DNA of 64,000 nucleotides from Parus major (GCF_001522545.3 NC_031769.1:76318904-76382903); one strand, 5' to 3'. Counted from the first letter of the stretch, positions 10,825-24,098 are shown. Notes: a model not told the origin generated them from the sequence alone. Numbers and translations are program-made.

Positions 10825-13634
10825 TGGCCTCTTCTCATGATCAGAGAGCTCATAAAGAAGCTTCAAACAGTTACAGACTTCAGGAAATAATCTGATAAGA
10901 AGATGCACACCCTATGACAACATACCCACAAAAATTCTACAAGGGAAGTATCATCATGAAGGCTTCTTAACCATAAATTGTAAGATGGCCTGTTTTGGAA
11001 GCATTCTAAATTTGCAGCTATACTTAAATGAAACATTCTTGTATGTTTCTCAAAAAATTGCCTTTCCCTATTTGCTTTTAGGCAAGGTGCATTAAAAGAC
11101 TTGTAAAATGCGTAGAAAATGTACTTCTCCACTATATTATATTACAGAAATTTCTATATTATATAAGTTATATACATATACACACACACATATATATAAT
11201 TTATATATATTATTTCCATATATATGTATTTCTATACATAAATTATTGATGGGATGAACTTTAGAGGCATGATAAATTACATATATTTTATCCTTCTGGC
11301 TTGGAAAAAAAAATCATTATATCTATAGCATATTGAACACTGACTTATTTCAGTATTAAATCTTTCAAAAGTTTTAAATTTCAATGAGAAAACCTCTACC
11401 TGAGAAAAAATTCACTATTAAACATGAAAATAATTTTTCTCTTCAAAAAAATTTCTGGACCCCTGAGCAGGGACAGGATTTTTACTGAGCCATGCCATCA
11501 CATAGTATTCCACCAAGAAAATAGATACAAACATATCATCCTATATTCCCACTGTATAAAATGCATTTGTACTTTAATATTAAAAACATATTCTGTTTAA
11601 TATATCTTTTCCCAATACAGCTATGTAAAGTTCTATTCATTAAAATGGCCGGGTGTTTTAATTTTCAAATGTTCCTACTGTATATCCTAATTTCCACTTT
11701 GCTAAATTCTCTCATACATAATGCATTAAACTGCTCCTTGTTGAGGGCAAGTACTTTCACATGCAGCGCAGAACTGGAAAGAGGCAGAATCCCATTCTTT
11801 GTCTGCTTGAATCTTAAGTACCTTTGAAGCAATTACAAGAACAAAATGCCTCAGAAAGGAAAAAAACAAAACATTTTAGAGGACAATCGTTATCTACTGA
11901 AACATTTTCTGAATGACCATGATGATTCTTGGAAAGTTCAGCCTTTATGGAAATTTTGCTTTCATCATAATTTCTCATTTATTTCATGTCTCATCTTTTG
12001 GACCTACTGAAGACGGATGGATATAAAAAATCAGAATACTGCTGAGGAATATGGAAAGAAATTAAGCATTACTGAGAACAGACAGGAAGCCAGGAGAGGG
12101 ATTAAGTATAAAGAAAAATTGCAACAGGAATACTAATAAATAAAACCAACCTCACTGTAACTCTGTCACAAGCCAGTGGCACATCCCAGCAGCTGGTCTG
12201 AACTGCCATGGCATCCATTCTGGTAATCTAAAAAGACAGTGTCAGAATCATTCTTGCTGACCTTTCACTAACAATGCCATAAAGCTACCCATAGAAATTG
12301 TATAATGATTCAATAAACATAACACCAAATGCTGAAATACTGTGTCAGAAAAGACACTAGAGAATGGTATGCACTGAGTACAATTAATTTTCCGCCTGCA
12401 CAGAAATTCCTCATAATACTGCATTGTGCATAATTTGTGAAAACTGAGCTAGCAACTATTTTCAATTTCACTTCAGATTTCATGACAGTTCTCATGATGC
12501 AAGACATTGTGTTTTCTTTGAAAATAATGTATTCAAAGTAGTTTGCCTTGGGCAGATTGTGTCTACTATACAATATTATCATCCCATAACAAAGAAATTA
12601 CACTTTTCACTTTATTTCTTGCTTTCTCTTCAAAATATTTATGGTTTACTTCTGCATTAGAAAACTGAAGTGACAGCCAATATTAAAGCCCATGATACCA
12701 TTATGATACTCAGTTCTATAAGAAAATATAAACAGGAAGACAGTGATTGGTAAGATTCTATAAAGAGACAATTTTCCTAATTCTGCCTCAACCCAAAATT
12801 TCAGGTAAATTCCATTCTTTGGTGCCTCTTTTTGTTTTTAGGTAACAACATGTATAAGTACTCATCCCTGTATCCCGTCTTTTAAGTCAGGGGATAATGT
12901 TTTGCATAACATGCCCACAACCATGACTTTTGGATGCAAAGGATACAAAAGTTAAAAATTCAAACTTAGCAGTAACTGTTTTGGAAGGGATAGCAATAAC
13001 CAGCATAAGGAAGAAAAATAATGATAAAGGGAGCTTTACATTTCCCATCCTTTGTCCTTATAAAAAAAAATAAAAAAAATATGCTAAAACCTGCAGGAAA
13101 ATAATGTACTCTATGCTTTATTTTCTTGTTCTGTTACTATTCACAGGCTAGTAACTTATGAAATGGTTTTAAGTCAAACTTTAGTTTTAAAGGTTATTAT
13201 GTCGTTCATTTTTGAAGTCTAAACTCATTAAATAATCTCAAGGGACTCAAGCATGCATAAGCTTCCTGCAAATTAGGCAATCATATCAAAATAGCAAAAG
13301 TGTTTGAGTGGGAGAAATAATCCAGAAAAAAGAGAGGAACCAGTCTTAGGAACAACTGGCCTTTCCCTTCAGTGGATGAAGTCACTGTCAGCCTTCCCAG
13401 AGATATATCCTGTGACATGTGGTCTATTATATCAAATAACTTCTAGATAACCTGAAAACAACTAGCAATGTCCAAAAATGTATTGATGAATGAATTAGGC
13501 AGGGTATGAACAATGAGAACCAGGCATGAAAAATTGCAGTAGGACCCTAAAAGATGCATTATTCAGAAGCAAAGAGGCAGATGAAATTGAAAAGAGTGAA
13601 GCACATAATTTAAAAAAATTAATATATTAACTTC
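10825..13634. other. gene-free stretch
   Basis: About 2.8 kb of unique AT-rich DNA containing a TA/CA microsatellite region near 11150-11243. An open frame of 90 codons on the minus strand (12310-12582) has no recognisable features. Confidence 0.6.
11150..11243. repeat. TA-rich microsatellite region with a CA core
   Basis: Interrupted (TA)n with a short ACACACACAC core near 11180. It is AT-rich and partly self-complementary. Confidence 0.85.
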
Positions 13635-14432
13635 AGAGAATCATAGAATGGCTTGGGTTGGAAGGCAGCTTAAAAATAACATCAGGTTCCATGGGTAGGG
13701 ACACCTTCACTAGGCCAGTTTGTTCAAAGCCCCATCCAACGTGACCATGAACATTTCCAGGGATAGGACATCCACTACTTCTGACAACCTGTTCCATTGC
13801 CTCACCACCTTTGCAGTAAAGAATTTCTTCCATATATCTAATTTAAACCTACCCTCTTCCAAGTTTAAACATTCCCCTTTTTCCTCTCAATACATGTCCT
13901 TCTAAAAGGTCCCTTTCCAGCTTCCTTGTAGGCCTCTTTAGGTACTGGAAGACTGACAACAGGTCTCCCCAGGGCCTCCTCTTCCCTATCTGAACAGATT
14001 CAGCTTTTTCAGGCTGTCCTTACTTACAGTGTTCCAGGCCTCTGATCGTCTTTTCAGCCCTCCAGTGCGTTCACTCCAACAGGTCCCAGTCCTTATATTT
14101 GGAGTCCCAGAGCTGAACACAGACTCCCTATGGGGTGTGTTGAGAATGGAGTAAAAGGAAAAGTAAAAAAAAAACACCTCCCTGATATTTGGTAATGGTT
14201 CTTCCAATGCAGCTCAGAATACATTTGGTTTTCTGTGCTGCAAGTGCACATTGCTGGGTCACATCTATCTTCTTGTCAGCACCACCCCAAGTCCTTCTCC
14301 TCAGGCATGCTGTCAGTCCATTCTCTGCACAGCCTGTATTTGTGCTTGGGACTGTCCCAACCCAGCTGCAGGACATCCCACTTCATTAGGTTCCCATGGG
14401 ACCACCTCTCAAGCCTGTGGAGATCCACGTAT
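13635..14432 (-). mobile_element. CR1 LINE 3' region (about 800 bp)
   Basis: On the plus strand the element opens AGAATCATAGAATGGC, followed by TTGGGTTGGAAGGCAGCT, the reverse complement of the CR1 3' tail. It then follows the usual CR1 order (CTTCACTAGGCCAGTTTGTTC, TAAAGAATTTCTTCCATATA, ATACTGGAAGACTG, CTCCCCAGGGCCTCCTCTTC, CTCCAACAGGTCC) out to TGTGGAGATCCACG near 14430. The copy is 5'-truncated, has many indels and an inserted A run near 14170, and encodes nothing intact. Confidence 0.93.
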
Positions 14433-14560
14433 TTAGCTTCTATTTACTATTAGAAAACCACTACCAGTTAAGATAGTTAGGGAGTTTAATAGTTTAAGTT
14501 CAATGAAAATACCAGTTTCATATTCCATATGCTATTAAAAAAAATTGGATGTCAATCTTC

Positions 14561-14756
14561 TGTGGTGAGTTGACCTTGACTAGCTGCTAGATGCACACCC
14601 AGACGCTCTCTCATTCCCCCTCCTTTACAGAATGGAAGAGGATGGAAGAAATTAGCTGGAAAAGTTTGTGGGTTGAACTAAAGAGAGGGAGATCTCTTAA
14701 TGATTATTTTCATGAGCAAAATAGACTCAACAACTTGTTAGGGGAAAAGGTATGGA
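14561..14756 (-). mobile_element. 5'-truncated ERV LTR fragment
   Basis: On the plus strand the fragment opens exactly with TGTGGTGAGTTGACC, the reverse complement of an LTR 3' terminus. It continues through CTCTCTCATTCCCCCTCC and then ATAGACTCAACAACTTG, blocks that match the R/U5 part of the LTR at 24099-24887 read on the other strand. About 195 bases remain; the U3 half is missing. It lies 128 bases right of the CR1 at 13635. Confidence 0.65.
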
Positions 14757-15165
14757 TATGTTATTTTCTGTTGTTCCCCATTTATTCAGTTTTCACCTCA
14801 GTATCAGGGAAGAAATGGGACTAAAGTTGCTTTCCTTGGGTAGTGCAGAGGTGCTGAAAATTTGCTGTTCCTGTAATTCCTCTGAGAAGTGATTAATTGA
14901 AAACTAAGCAGCAATGAAAGAATAAGTACAGTTGCAAACACTGCAAACAATCACATAGGCATTTAAATCACATCTTTAGAGGTGAAAACATCAAGAACTG
15001 ACCTCTGCAGAAACAAAGAACTCAGTTTAAAATAAGTTATTTAATGATTAACTTCTGGTTGTGTGACTCTGACTATAATGTATAAAAGAAAATGCAAATC
15101 CAGCAACAAGACCTGTGGGAGAAAATAATAAGATATCTACTCACACTAATAAATATACTTCATGT

Positions 15166-15191
15166 TGTTCTTCTGTTCTTCTGTTCTTCTT
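15166..15191 (+). repeat. short (GTTCTTCT)n tandem repeat
   Basis: Three adjacent copies of GTTCTTCT and a partial fourth. Confidence 0.8.
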
Positions 15192-16237
15192 GATTTATTC
15201 TAGATGATAAATCAGCAGCAGTCTGACCTTCTTTAGCACAGCCACATTCTAATTCCCTAACATTTTTTTTTATCTTAGTATCATAAAGGTAGATGGGAAG
15301 TATTTTGATGACTTAGCCACTAGTTTTTTGTGACAGGCATCACATTATTTAAACCTACCAACTTCTGCTTTTTTTTTTAATGTGAGTTTAGATAGTATCT
15401 TACATCATGTTCGTCAAGCTTGGCTTACTACTTACAGTTTTTGCTGGAAAAATTATTTCAAACATGACTTACATTCCTCTTTTTATCTATACACATCAGT
15501 GAATTCTATAGTCCAGTGTCTGATACCCAGCTAATAAAGATTAATGGATTAATTTACCAGATTGTTAGAACACTATTAAAATGCAAATGGTTGGTTTCTG
15601 TTAATTGTTCAATATCACATACAATTAATTTGGGGACTTGTACACTTTCTTGTGGTTTTGGTACAGTTCATCTGAAAAGCTTGAGGAACAGAAGCAAAAT
15701 CTGGATTTTTTATCACAAGTTTCTAGAAGAATAATGGCACTTAAAATGTAGCAATTATGAGCTGGAAATTAATTGGTGAATTGTGAGGTTTAGATGCAGG
15801 AATAAATACAAGATGGACAAAATAATTATTAGAATTGTTGAGAGAAGAATATTTCTGCAAATGGAAGAGAAAAAGAAATTAACAACTTCCAATTAATAAC
15901 AGCTAGTTATCAAGATTTTGAATATGAATTTGTGAAATTCAATTTAACATGTTAATCTTTTGATGAACCTTTTGCAGAGCCTGGCAAAGACTTTGGAAGA
16001 CTAAACCCCAGATAAGTCAGCATAGTTGTTGCAGCTGTGAACTCTGGAGCCAAAGGCCAGAGGGCTTATTGTATCTAGCAGCTATTGTGTTCTACCCTGA
16101 ATATAACTTATGTCCCCTCCCCACTTCTGTTTTTCACCTAAAGTACTTCAGACTCCTCTCCTCTCCTGAAGGCACAAACTAAACTTCCACTAAAACTCTG
16201 GTAGTAGAAAACACAGGAGTTTGCAAATTCACTGAAT

Positions 16238-16297
16238 ATATATTACATATAATATAATATTATATATATTATATAATATAATACAGTATAATATTGC
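16238..16297. repeat. TA-rich microsatellite
   Basis: Sixty bases almost entirely of TATA, ATAATA and TATTA units, largely self-complementary. Confidence 0.85.
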
Positions 16298-18297
16298 AAT
16301 CATTTGCACCCTTGTACCCTTGCTAACAGAGAATGAAGTAGGAATATCTGCTCTTTTATACAAATATGTTTTTGCTCTATGTAAAAGGGATCTACCGTGT
16401 ACTAGCTCTGTTTCTTGCAAGATTGCAGCTGATGAGGAGTTATGATGCTTTTTAATTTGAAATGCCTTTGAATCGAATTCCAAATCTGCACGTTGTAGTT
16501 TATCTAAAGACAACAAAATTTCAAACCTCATCACCTCCACCGGAAAACAATAATTTATGTTTTGTCACTCTCATTTTTAAAACCTGTGTTTAGCATTATC
16601 TTTAATTACTAAATATTTTTTTACACATTTAGCTATTTCTTTAGTATACTCTTCTAAATATGATAGCATAAATTCACAACCTATTTGCAGTCTTAGAAAA
16701 TAGACCTTTTTTAGAAATCCCATTTTATTTTTCAGGTACTTTGTACAGACAATAATCCCTCTATCTTGGCTTTGAGTGGTTTGATTTTCTTTACTATTAT
16801 TATTATTATGTTTTATTTCAGAGAGTAGTATGTGGTTTAAAAATATTTTTCTCCTTTGTGTGCATTTCACTTCTTGGAACTGCAGACAACCAAATAAAAC
16901 TGCTTCTTTCACCTGTTTAATTACCCATGTCTTCTTTTTCTCTGCATAGCAGTCTTATCAAAAAAAGCCAATTATGAAACCCAAGTTTGGCTGTCAGGTG
17001 AATATTAAGAATTATGAAACAGTGCTGCTGGATGACTATTTTATTGTAACTTCCTGATTTTTTTTCCTAGTGGTTTAGGTATGTTTCACCCTCTTCAAAT
17101 GGTGATATTTATAAAGGTTAAATTCCCATGTGAACCTGAACACAATTAAGAGAAGTTCAAAAAGGATTCTAGTGATTCAACTGAAATTGACATTAAAATG
17201 ACTCAGAATTAAAATGTAAATATATTTAGTATCATCTGTAGATTAATTCAAACAGAAAGTGACAGTTCCATTATAGCTTTCACTAAGAGTTTAAGTCTGA
17301 AAATTTTTGAAAGCAAAGCTGTGTAAATCCAGATTTAAGAGACCTGCAGCCCAAAAAATAATGGCAGCAAAGAGTACATTGATAGTGTGTTCCTTGCTGC
17401 TTCATAGCTGTTAAACTAATGATGTGAAATGGAAATATGCCAACACAATATGCTACTTGTGTTAAATTACTCCTAAATGATGGCTACATCTACATATTAC
17501 TATTTCTTAATGAATACATCCTGCCTACTAATTTTAGGTAGGTTTAATAGTTAATGGCTTTGTGCTTCTCTTACCCACAAAAATTACTTAAACTCCCTAT
17601 AACACAGTTCTAAATTATCCTTAAATTACAACCCATCTACTGCACAAGAAGGTAACATACTCTAAGGCAGCTGATACTACCAGCAAATCTATCTGAATGG
17701 TGTTAAAGAGCTGTGACTAACAGCAAGATCACTTATACTTAACCACAAGCCCAGTCCTTCATATCCTCTCCATTTCAATTATTATATCAGCATCAGAAAG
17801 AGTCTGGTATATACCATTATTGAATAAATCTAATATTATTTTCTTGTCACAGTAGATCTACTGCTTTGTCAATTTTCCATCACTTGTTTTGACATTTCTT
17901 TGATCTGCCTCCTCCTTCACATGATATCAGAGACAGAGTCTCAAAGATCAAAGAAGTAGGTAAACACAGAACACTGGAAGGGAAGAAGAATATTTTCTCT
18001 CAAGACCTCACCATTAAGCTTTGTCAACAGAGTATGCATGACACAGCAAGTTCAGTAAATCAGAGGATTGCCTTAGAAATAAAAGCTAAGGAGCCCATGT
18101 ATTCAAGGTTCATATTTCTTATACTGATTTGAGCCGCTGAAAGGAATAACCAAGTGCATGTAGAATGAACTTCTAAAGTAATTAATTTTAGCTGTCCTCC
18201 CTTCATCTCTCCCTTTAATAAGACAAAACGTCTTAATGAACCCAATACAGAATAGCAAGTGTCTCCAGAACACAAGTTGCAGAAACACTTCAGGTAA

Positions 18298-18797
18298 TGG
18301 CAATGCCGTCAAACGTACCCATGCATCCTTAGCCAGGCACTGAAGCACTGTAATGGTTGTCAGGGATCGGGTCTGGCTGACACTGTGGTAGCATATAAAG
18401 CTATATCTCTTGCTAACCCTATAGCCTGGGGAAGGCAATTTGGTGCAAGAGAGGAGTTCCTTCAGCTTACACACAATCCACCACTTTCTGGAGCAGTTGC
18501 AAAGCTGTGGAGAGTCTTGGAGAAGCCTGGTCGGTGTACAGTGCCTTGAGAACATTTATGACCCAGTTGGGATTTGGGTATTCCTTATCGAATCCAATAG
18601 CCAATATCATCAGTCAACAGAGGAAGGCTTCAGGGTATCAAGGACAGAACCATTCAGGACGGAGTATGGGAAGAGGGCCAGAGTTCTCCACATACCCAGT
18701 ATCCAGGTCGCAGCTGCATACTGCCTGTGGGCAGACCCACCTTGCTGACCTCCTTCTGCCTCATGCTGTCTCCCTTAAAGAACACAGAAGTCACTGA
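18298..18797 (+). pseudogene. unidentified coding-like relic in two frames
   Basis: Two overlapping open stretches lie in different frames. The first (18298-18549) has 83 codons with no ATG, opens after a TAA at 18295 and closes at TGA 18547. The second (18507-18797) has 96 codons. Together they look like one protein broken by a frameshift near 18510-18545. The first part has a WGRQFGAREEF block; the second has a Gly/Arg/Gln-rich segment (SGYQGQNHSGRSMGRGP) that recalls nucleic-acid-binding tails. The local base composition is more GC-rich than the flanks. A 150-codon minus-strand frame overlaps and is probably its shadow. Candidates are a decayed retroelement or viral insertion, or a host pseudogene; I recognise neither. 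Confidence 0.3.
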
Positions 18798-19787
18798 CTC
18801 CTAAAATTGCTTATATAACACTCATTGAACTGTTTTGGGGTCTGAGTCCACCCAGTCTACTAGCTGCTCATAAATGGTGACAAACATTTGATCATTAAGG
18901 GCATAATCCAGCTAAATCAGGTTTCTTTCCTGATGCGTTATCCACCAACAACATAACAAGCTAGTCCGTAATATGTGGGGGAAAAAAAACACAGAGGGAA
19001 ATATTTTGTCTTAAAAAATTGGGAAGAAGGAAGGAAGCAAGCAAGTTGGCTTTCCTTTAGTCTTGTATCCATTAATGAATATCAGTAGGACACAAAATTA
19101 TATTTTTAATGTGGTCCCATTAAATCATTGTCAGATGAATTACGTACAAACAGAAACTTGAGGAGAGAGAAAGAATCACCTTCTACTGACACAGTGATAA
19201 TTCTTTCATATTATAAAAAAAAAAGTTGACTATCAGCTGTCAGATAGATGCTAAATAACTCATCTTCTGGAAGAAGAGCTGGATTCATATTTTTAAAAGT
19301 GCTAACACAGGGAGATAAATGAGAATAAATATTGAATTACACAACAAGAAAATATTACTCTTAATAATTCTGTCATCCTAATTTTATAATTTATTACCAA
19401 GCACAGAAAAGAGAGAAATATACAGGCATCTCCCTCAGAGAGGAAGATTCTAGTGAAAGGAATTTTTATTATACATGTCATTAAAGCGAAACTCATTAGA
19501 GTCACATAGTGATAGCAAACAAATTAAATAAGCAAGCTTCAGTAGACAAAGTGGTGTCAGCTAGAACTACTTTTACAATTTTGCTTCAGTCCTGTATACT
19601 TCAAATGTGCTTGTAAAAGAAAGTTTTATTCTCACAATTATTCAGAGTTATGCTCTTGGTATATATGTCATCAGGAAAAAGAATGGAGCATGTATTTCCC
19701 TAGACAAGGAGAATTGTTACTGATGTTATATTTTTGGCACTCTATGTTAACTTAGTAAATGAGATATTGTCTAAAACACATATAAGA

Positions 19788-19793
19788 TTTATT
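19788..19793 (-). promoter_or_regulatory. poly(A) signal AATAAA (minus strand)
   Basis: TTTATT on the plus strand gives AATAAA on the minus strand, 32 bases after the TAA of the exon-like frame at 19826-19999. It is followed by T/G-rich sequence (TATGTGTTTTAG), the usual order for a cleavage and polyadenylation site. Confidence 0.4.
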
Positions 19794-19825
19794 GTCGTCA
19801 TCTATGTCTTTCAGAAAATAGCAAT

Positions 19826-19999
19826 TTAAATGGAAGTCATAGTATTTTGATCAAACTCATCTTCCTCCTTTTTTATCTTATCCTCAGCTTCTTTCGCTAC
19901 ATGAATTAGTTGATTTCTGGGGATATTTTGTTTCTTTCCAAGGAGCATCATATTCACAGAAATGTAGGTATCAATTGCCTTGTATCTTTTCTTATTGTA
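19826..19999 (-). other. candidate 3'-terminal coding exon, unrecognised gene
   Basis: Minus strand: a long T-rich lead ending TTTATAG serves as acceptor, then 58 codons in phase 0 run to TAA at 19826-19828, with an AATAAA 32 bases on. The predicted peptide starts YNKKRYKAID, has a hydrophobic middle (ISVNMMLLG) and ends with a highly charged helical stretch (AKEAEDKIKKEEDEFD) and a short tail. Acceptor, open frame, stop and poly(A) signal in the right order are more than most chance frames offer, but no upstream exon with a clean donor is evident and I cannot name the family. The gene, if real, extends to the right. Confidence 0.35.
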
Positions 20000-22900
20000 C
20001 TATAAATATAAAATAAAGACAAAATAAAATTGGAGTGATAGCAAATTAAAAAGCTAATAAAGATTTAGAACAACACACTGACAGGTTAAGGAAAGACAGG
20101 TTAAACTTAGTCAAAAAAAGAGACACTTTTAGGATATGTTTAGGAATGTTTAAGTTGAATTACTATTTTATTTTTTAAAAAGTAGTACTTCAAAGTACAG
20201 ATATTATTCAAATGTGTTTGGGGTTTTTTTCCTTCTTTATTATTTTTACAACTAATTTTAAATTAATTTTCTCTGCGTTATTCTGTGGTGAAAATGACAG
20301 GAACAAGACAATTTTACCACTCAGACTTTCTTAATCCCTCCTTCCCAATGCTACAGCAATCACATTTAAAAAATTTTTACAGCAAAGGCCCACAGGAGTA
20401 GATTTTATTCAGATAGTTTCATTTCCCATCTCTTTTCTTCATGGCTGAGAGACACAAGATAGAGATGGAAGGTACCAGTACAAACAGGTGACCAGGTGTG
20501 ACATAATAAAATACCTATGTGAAATCTTAAATTTTATAATTTTATATCTCTTTCTATCTGTATGAGGTGAACACCTACTTCTTGGCATAAACCTATTTTT
20601 GGTACTTGGATTTTGATAAAGTACCGAGACTGAGCTTCATTTAATGTGAAGTAAGATTTCAAACAAGTGGCAAGAAGATATAAGCAGATTTACTTGTGAT
20701 TACATTCTTTATCATCTGCATTTACAAATTCCCAAACTCAACATAAAACAGCTTAAGAAAACTTATGTCTGTTTTTTGTCCAGATAGGAATTTGTGAACT
20801 TTTCTGCCTATGTCCAACAACAATTCCTCTGGCCTGTAACTCAGTTATTCCAATCTGTGAGTCAGATGTTGGAAATAGAGGGACACATCTTGAGTTTTTA
20901 TTAATGGCCTGTAAAAACTAAACAGAAAAGAAAAACAAACAGAAAAATTAGCTATGTATGTAGCTTCAGTTCCCTGGAGCTACTCTTTATCTTCTCCTAA
21001 ATATATAACTAACCCCAGTATTTTGCTGCGCAAAGCTACCATCTTCAGTGAAAAAAAAATACTTTGAAATAGATGTTAAAAATGTTAGCAGGGACTATTA
21101 AAGATGGGATTGACAAACTGGGAATAACAGTAAATATGAAGTTAAGCCTTTACCTGTGTTTGTAGAAGGTGTGTTTTGAAAGGAATGTACATATGTACAC
21201 AGAAGGTTACTTACACAGAAGTATGAAGTACCAGTGATCATAATGGCACTTCAGAATTTGTTTTACCTTCTTCCTGCCAGTGTTCACCACAATGCTGGGA
21301 CATTACATGGAACAGCCATATGGAGATAAAAATGCTTATTTGAAAAATTTATTTTAGAAACTACTAATATAGGACTGTACAAAATCAAGTTTACTTACAA
21401 AACTGTTTGCTTTATTTTATTTCAAATCCTACTTCTATCAGAAATTGGATCTTAAGAGTTTTTCACATGAATGATTAAGGAAAAATATATTTGTGATTAG
21501 TTTATCTTAATGCATTTAAATTGCAGACTCATTTTGTCTAAAAACTTACCAATTTAATTTAATTTTAAGAATGTTTTTAAATGTTTTCAATTTTCATCAA
21601 AATCTGATTTATGTCTTCATATCTGAGGATTAGATATGAAGAAAGTTAGCATATCTTCTTTTAAAAATCCCAAATTCTAATAGAAAAAAAATAGGCTTTT
21701 TTCTATATCCACACTGATCAGAGATATTCAAATTGCATATTACCTAACTACCTAATAAAATCAATCTTCTTTTCCATTTAATACCCTGAGTATTTCCCAC
21801 TTACAATATTATCTCCTCTTTCTTTGCTTCTTTCTATGAACACAGCAGCCAAATTTGTATCTGTAGGACAATTCCTCATCATTCATCAATCCTGTGCGCT
21901 ATACACAAAAGTTGGTGATTACGACTTAATTGAATTTTAGCTCTGTTTTTTGACAACCCAACCTCACTTCATCAATTCACATCCTGTAGAAGTATCTTTC
22001 AGTAAAAATTTTCAAAAGCTTTTTTCACTTTCATGATCAATTACTTCATCTTCAGTAACTAAAATGAAGCGACAAACATTTCAATCAGGTATGGAAACTT
22101 GATAGCCTTTTCAATGTGGAGCTACCCTTTTTTTTTTTTGGTTTTTCAGGTGTCTTTTAATCCCTGTTTGGCTGAATGCAGATCAAGAACAGAAGATTTG
22201 ATTATGTGGGACATACAATTAGATTTTTATTTCCATATAAAAGTTGTGTTTTCATGCTGTTGAATTGTTCAACAGCCCGTGTTCTCAGCCTATATTACAG
22301 ATAAAGTAGTCAGGGTACCATAGTGAATAACAATAAATATATTTGTAATTATACAGTCACTTCATGAAGCCAGCAGTCTGATGTTCAACTTGGAATTAAA
22401 TCAGCTAAGGGTAATGGGTTACCTCTGAATTAATTCAGAGTAATTAAGAAGAGTAATTCACTTAATACTTTCACAACCCACAAGCTCATTCTGAAAAAGT
22501 CGTTAACAAGAGAGGAGAAACACCTTTATCACATTAGACTGCTGATTCTCTAGCCTAAGAATTCCTTAAAAATCACTCAGTCTGTGAAACAGACATCCCA
22601 ACATAAAAAGACAAAATAAAGCCTTCTTGTAGTAAAAAAATTCACAACTTATTTTAGCCATGCAGTCTTCCACAGAGCAACTAACTAAAACATGGTCTTG
22701 AGGCTATCATAAAGAACTTTGTCTACTACATTTAACCTGTTGTTTATGAAAAATTATTCCATAATATCTTTATAAATCCACAGTGACAGATCACACTAAA
22801 AGACTTCGAGAATGACAAGTAGTCTGTATTAAAGAAATTCAGTTCCTGTTGTCTTAGTTCATGAGAAGAAAAATTGATTTACAATTGATTAATGCCCTTT

Positions 22901-24005
22901 CAGACATCACTAGAATTCAACCTGGCTCAGTATTTACCTCTGTGTAATTCAGGATAACATTCTAACTTGAAATCCAACTATTTAATGATAAGCCAGAGTG
23001 TTTAAGATCTCCCACTCTATCTAAAGTATTCTAGCTCTAGCATCAGCTGGGAACTGCCTCCAAACATAAATGGATGTTATTTCCAGCTGCTAGTAGTGCT
23101 AGATATAAATCATTCCAAGTTCATGTTGATAATAGTGGCCAAGTTATATATAAACACATAGCTTTGTGCCCTAATTATCATGCAGTACAAATTTGCAGAG
23201 CCTGTGTTTCAAATATCTCTGAAATCAGGAATGACTAGATGATTTCCATATAATTTATGCAAAAGTCACTTTTCAAATTACCACAACATAGAAAGGACCT
23301 CAGAAGATAATTTTTAGAAGAAGAAATATGGATGAATTATCTTTTTTGAATATACCAGAAACTCAATAGTAAAAAGATTTAAAGGGAAACACATGCAGAT
23401 CAAAATTAACTGATTTGAAAGCTGAAAAGAAATACAAACATTTTTGGGAGCAAATGGTATCAGGAGCCAGTTATTCAAATTAAATAGGAAGCTTAAAAAA
23501 ACCAAAACAGGAATGCTAAGTAAAGTTTCTTCTTACGCTGTTCTACTTAAAATGTTTATGCTTAACAAGAATAGAACAAGAATTTGTATATGCTTATATC
23601 AACCAAAATTTTCTCACTAAAGAGATATTGAAGCTTTCTTTTTAAAATAAAATATTTTTCTCTTAACCTTGGAAGGAATTTTCTCAAATGCTGTTAATCT
23701 GAAAAGGTATTTCATTCAAAGATTATGCAACCAGGTAGAGTATAAAACTACCCATTTGCCAAGTTTCTGTCCTTTTCATACTTTTAAGCTTTACTTTTTA
23801 ATGATCATCATTATGATTTAAAGTACACAGATCTCAGTTTCTGTAATACAGACGTGAGATACTAATTTTTCTTCTGCGTCCAGTACAACAAAATGTGCAC
23901 ATTTTTTATATATGTAGGTAATTCCATCTGAATATTTGCCTGTCAGCTAGTGAAATCTTTGCAAAACTCTCTTCAGGGAGCTGCGCATGCCAGCTAGATT
24001 TCAGG
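20000..24005. other. gene-free stretch with one exon-like signal
   Basis: About 4 kb of AT-rich unique DNA. The only notable signal is a strong pyrimidine tract and CAG acceptor on the minus strand at 20909-20950, followed by 52 open codons (20753-20908) but no good donor. No mobile element is recognised. Confidence 0.55.
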
Positions 24006-24097
24006 TTTTGAAATGAGAAAAACAAAACCAAAACAAAACAAAAAACACAAACAGACAAAAAAAACCCCAAAAAACAGAAAAAAACAAAACAAAACAA
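24006..24097. repeat. (CAAAA)n-like A-rich repeat
   Basis: About 90 bases of CAAAA, CAAAAA and ACCCC units ending immediately at the left edge of the GC-rich LTR-like element. Confidence 0.85.
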
Positions 24098-24098
24098 T

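Larger units (their letters stand above)
14757..18297. other. gene-free stretch
   Basis: About 3.5 kb of AT-rich DNA holding two microsatellites (near 15166 and 16238). A minus-strand frame at 16577-16912 yields a helical-looking Lys/Glu-rich peptide but lacks a good donor site; I do not call it. Confidence 0.55.

Noticed and set aside
16577..16912. 111-codon minus-strand frame with a Lys/Glu-rich helical end
   Set aside because: No donor, no motif, and the length is within chance for this AT content.
18103..18555. Minus-strand frame of 150 codons
   Set aside because: It overlaps the plus-strand relic and continues into AT-rich flank; its composition (Leu, Cys, Phe) looks like an antisense shadow.
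21216..21300. Short exon candidate with CCCAG acceptor and GTAAGT donor on the minus strand
   Set aside because: Splice consensus is good, but the exon would be only about 80 bases, two different donors fit, and the frame gives no recognisable peptide.
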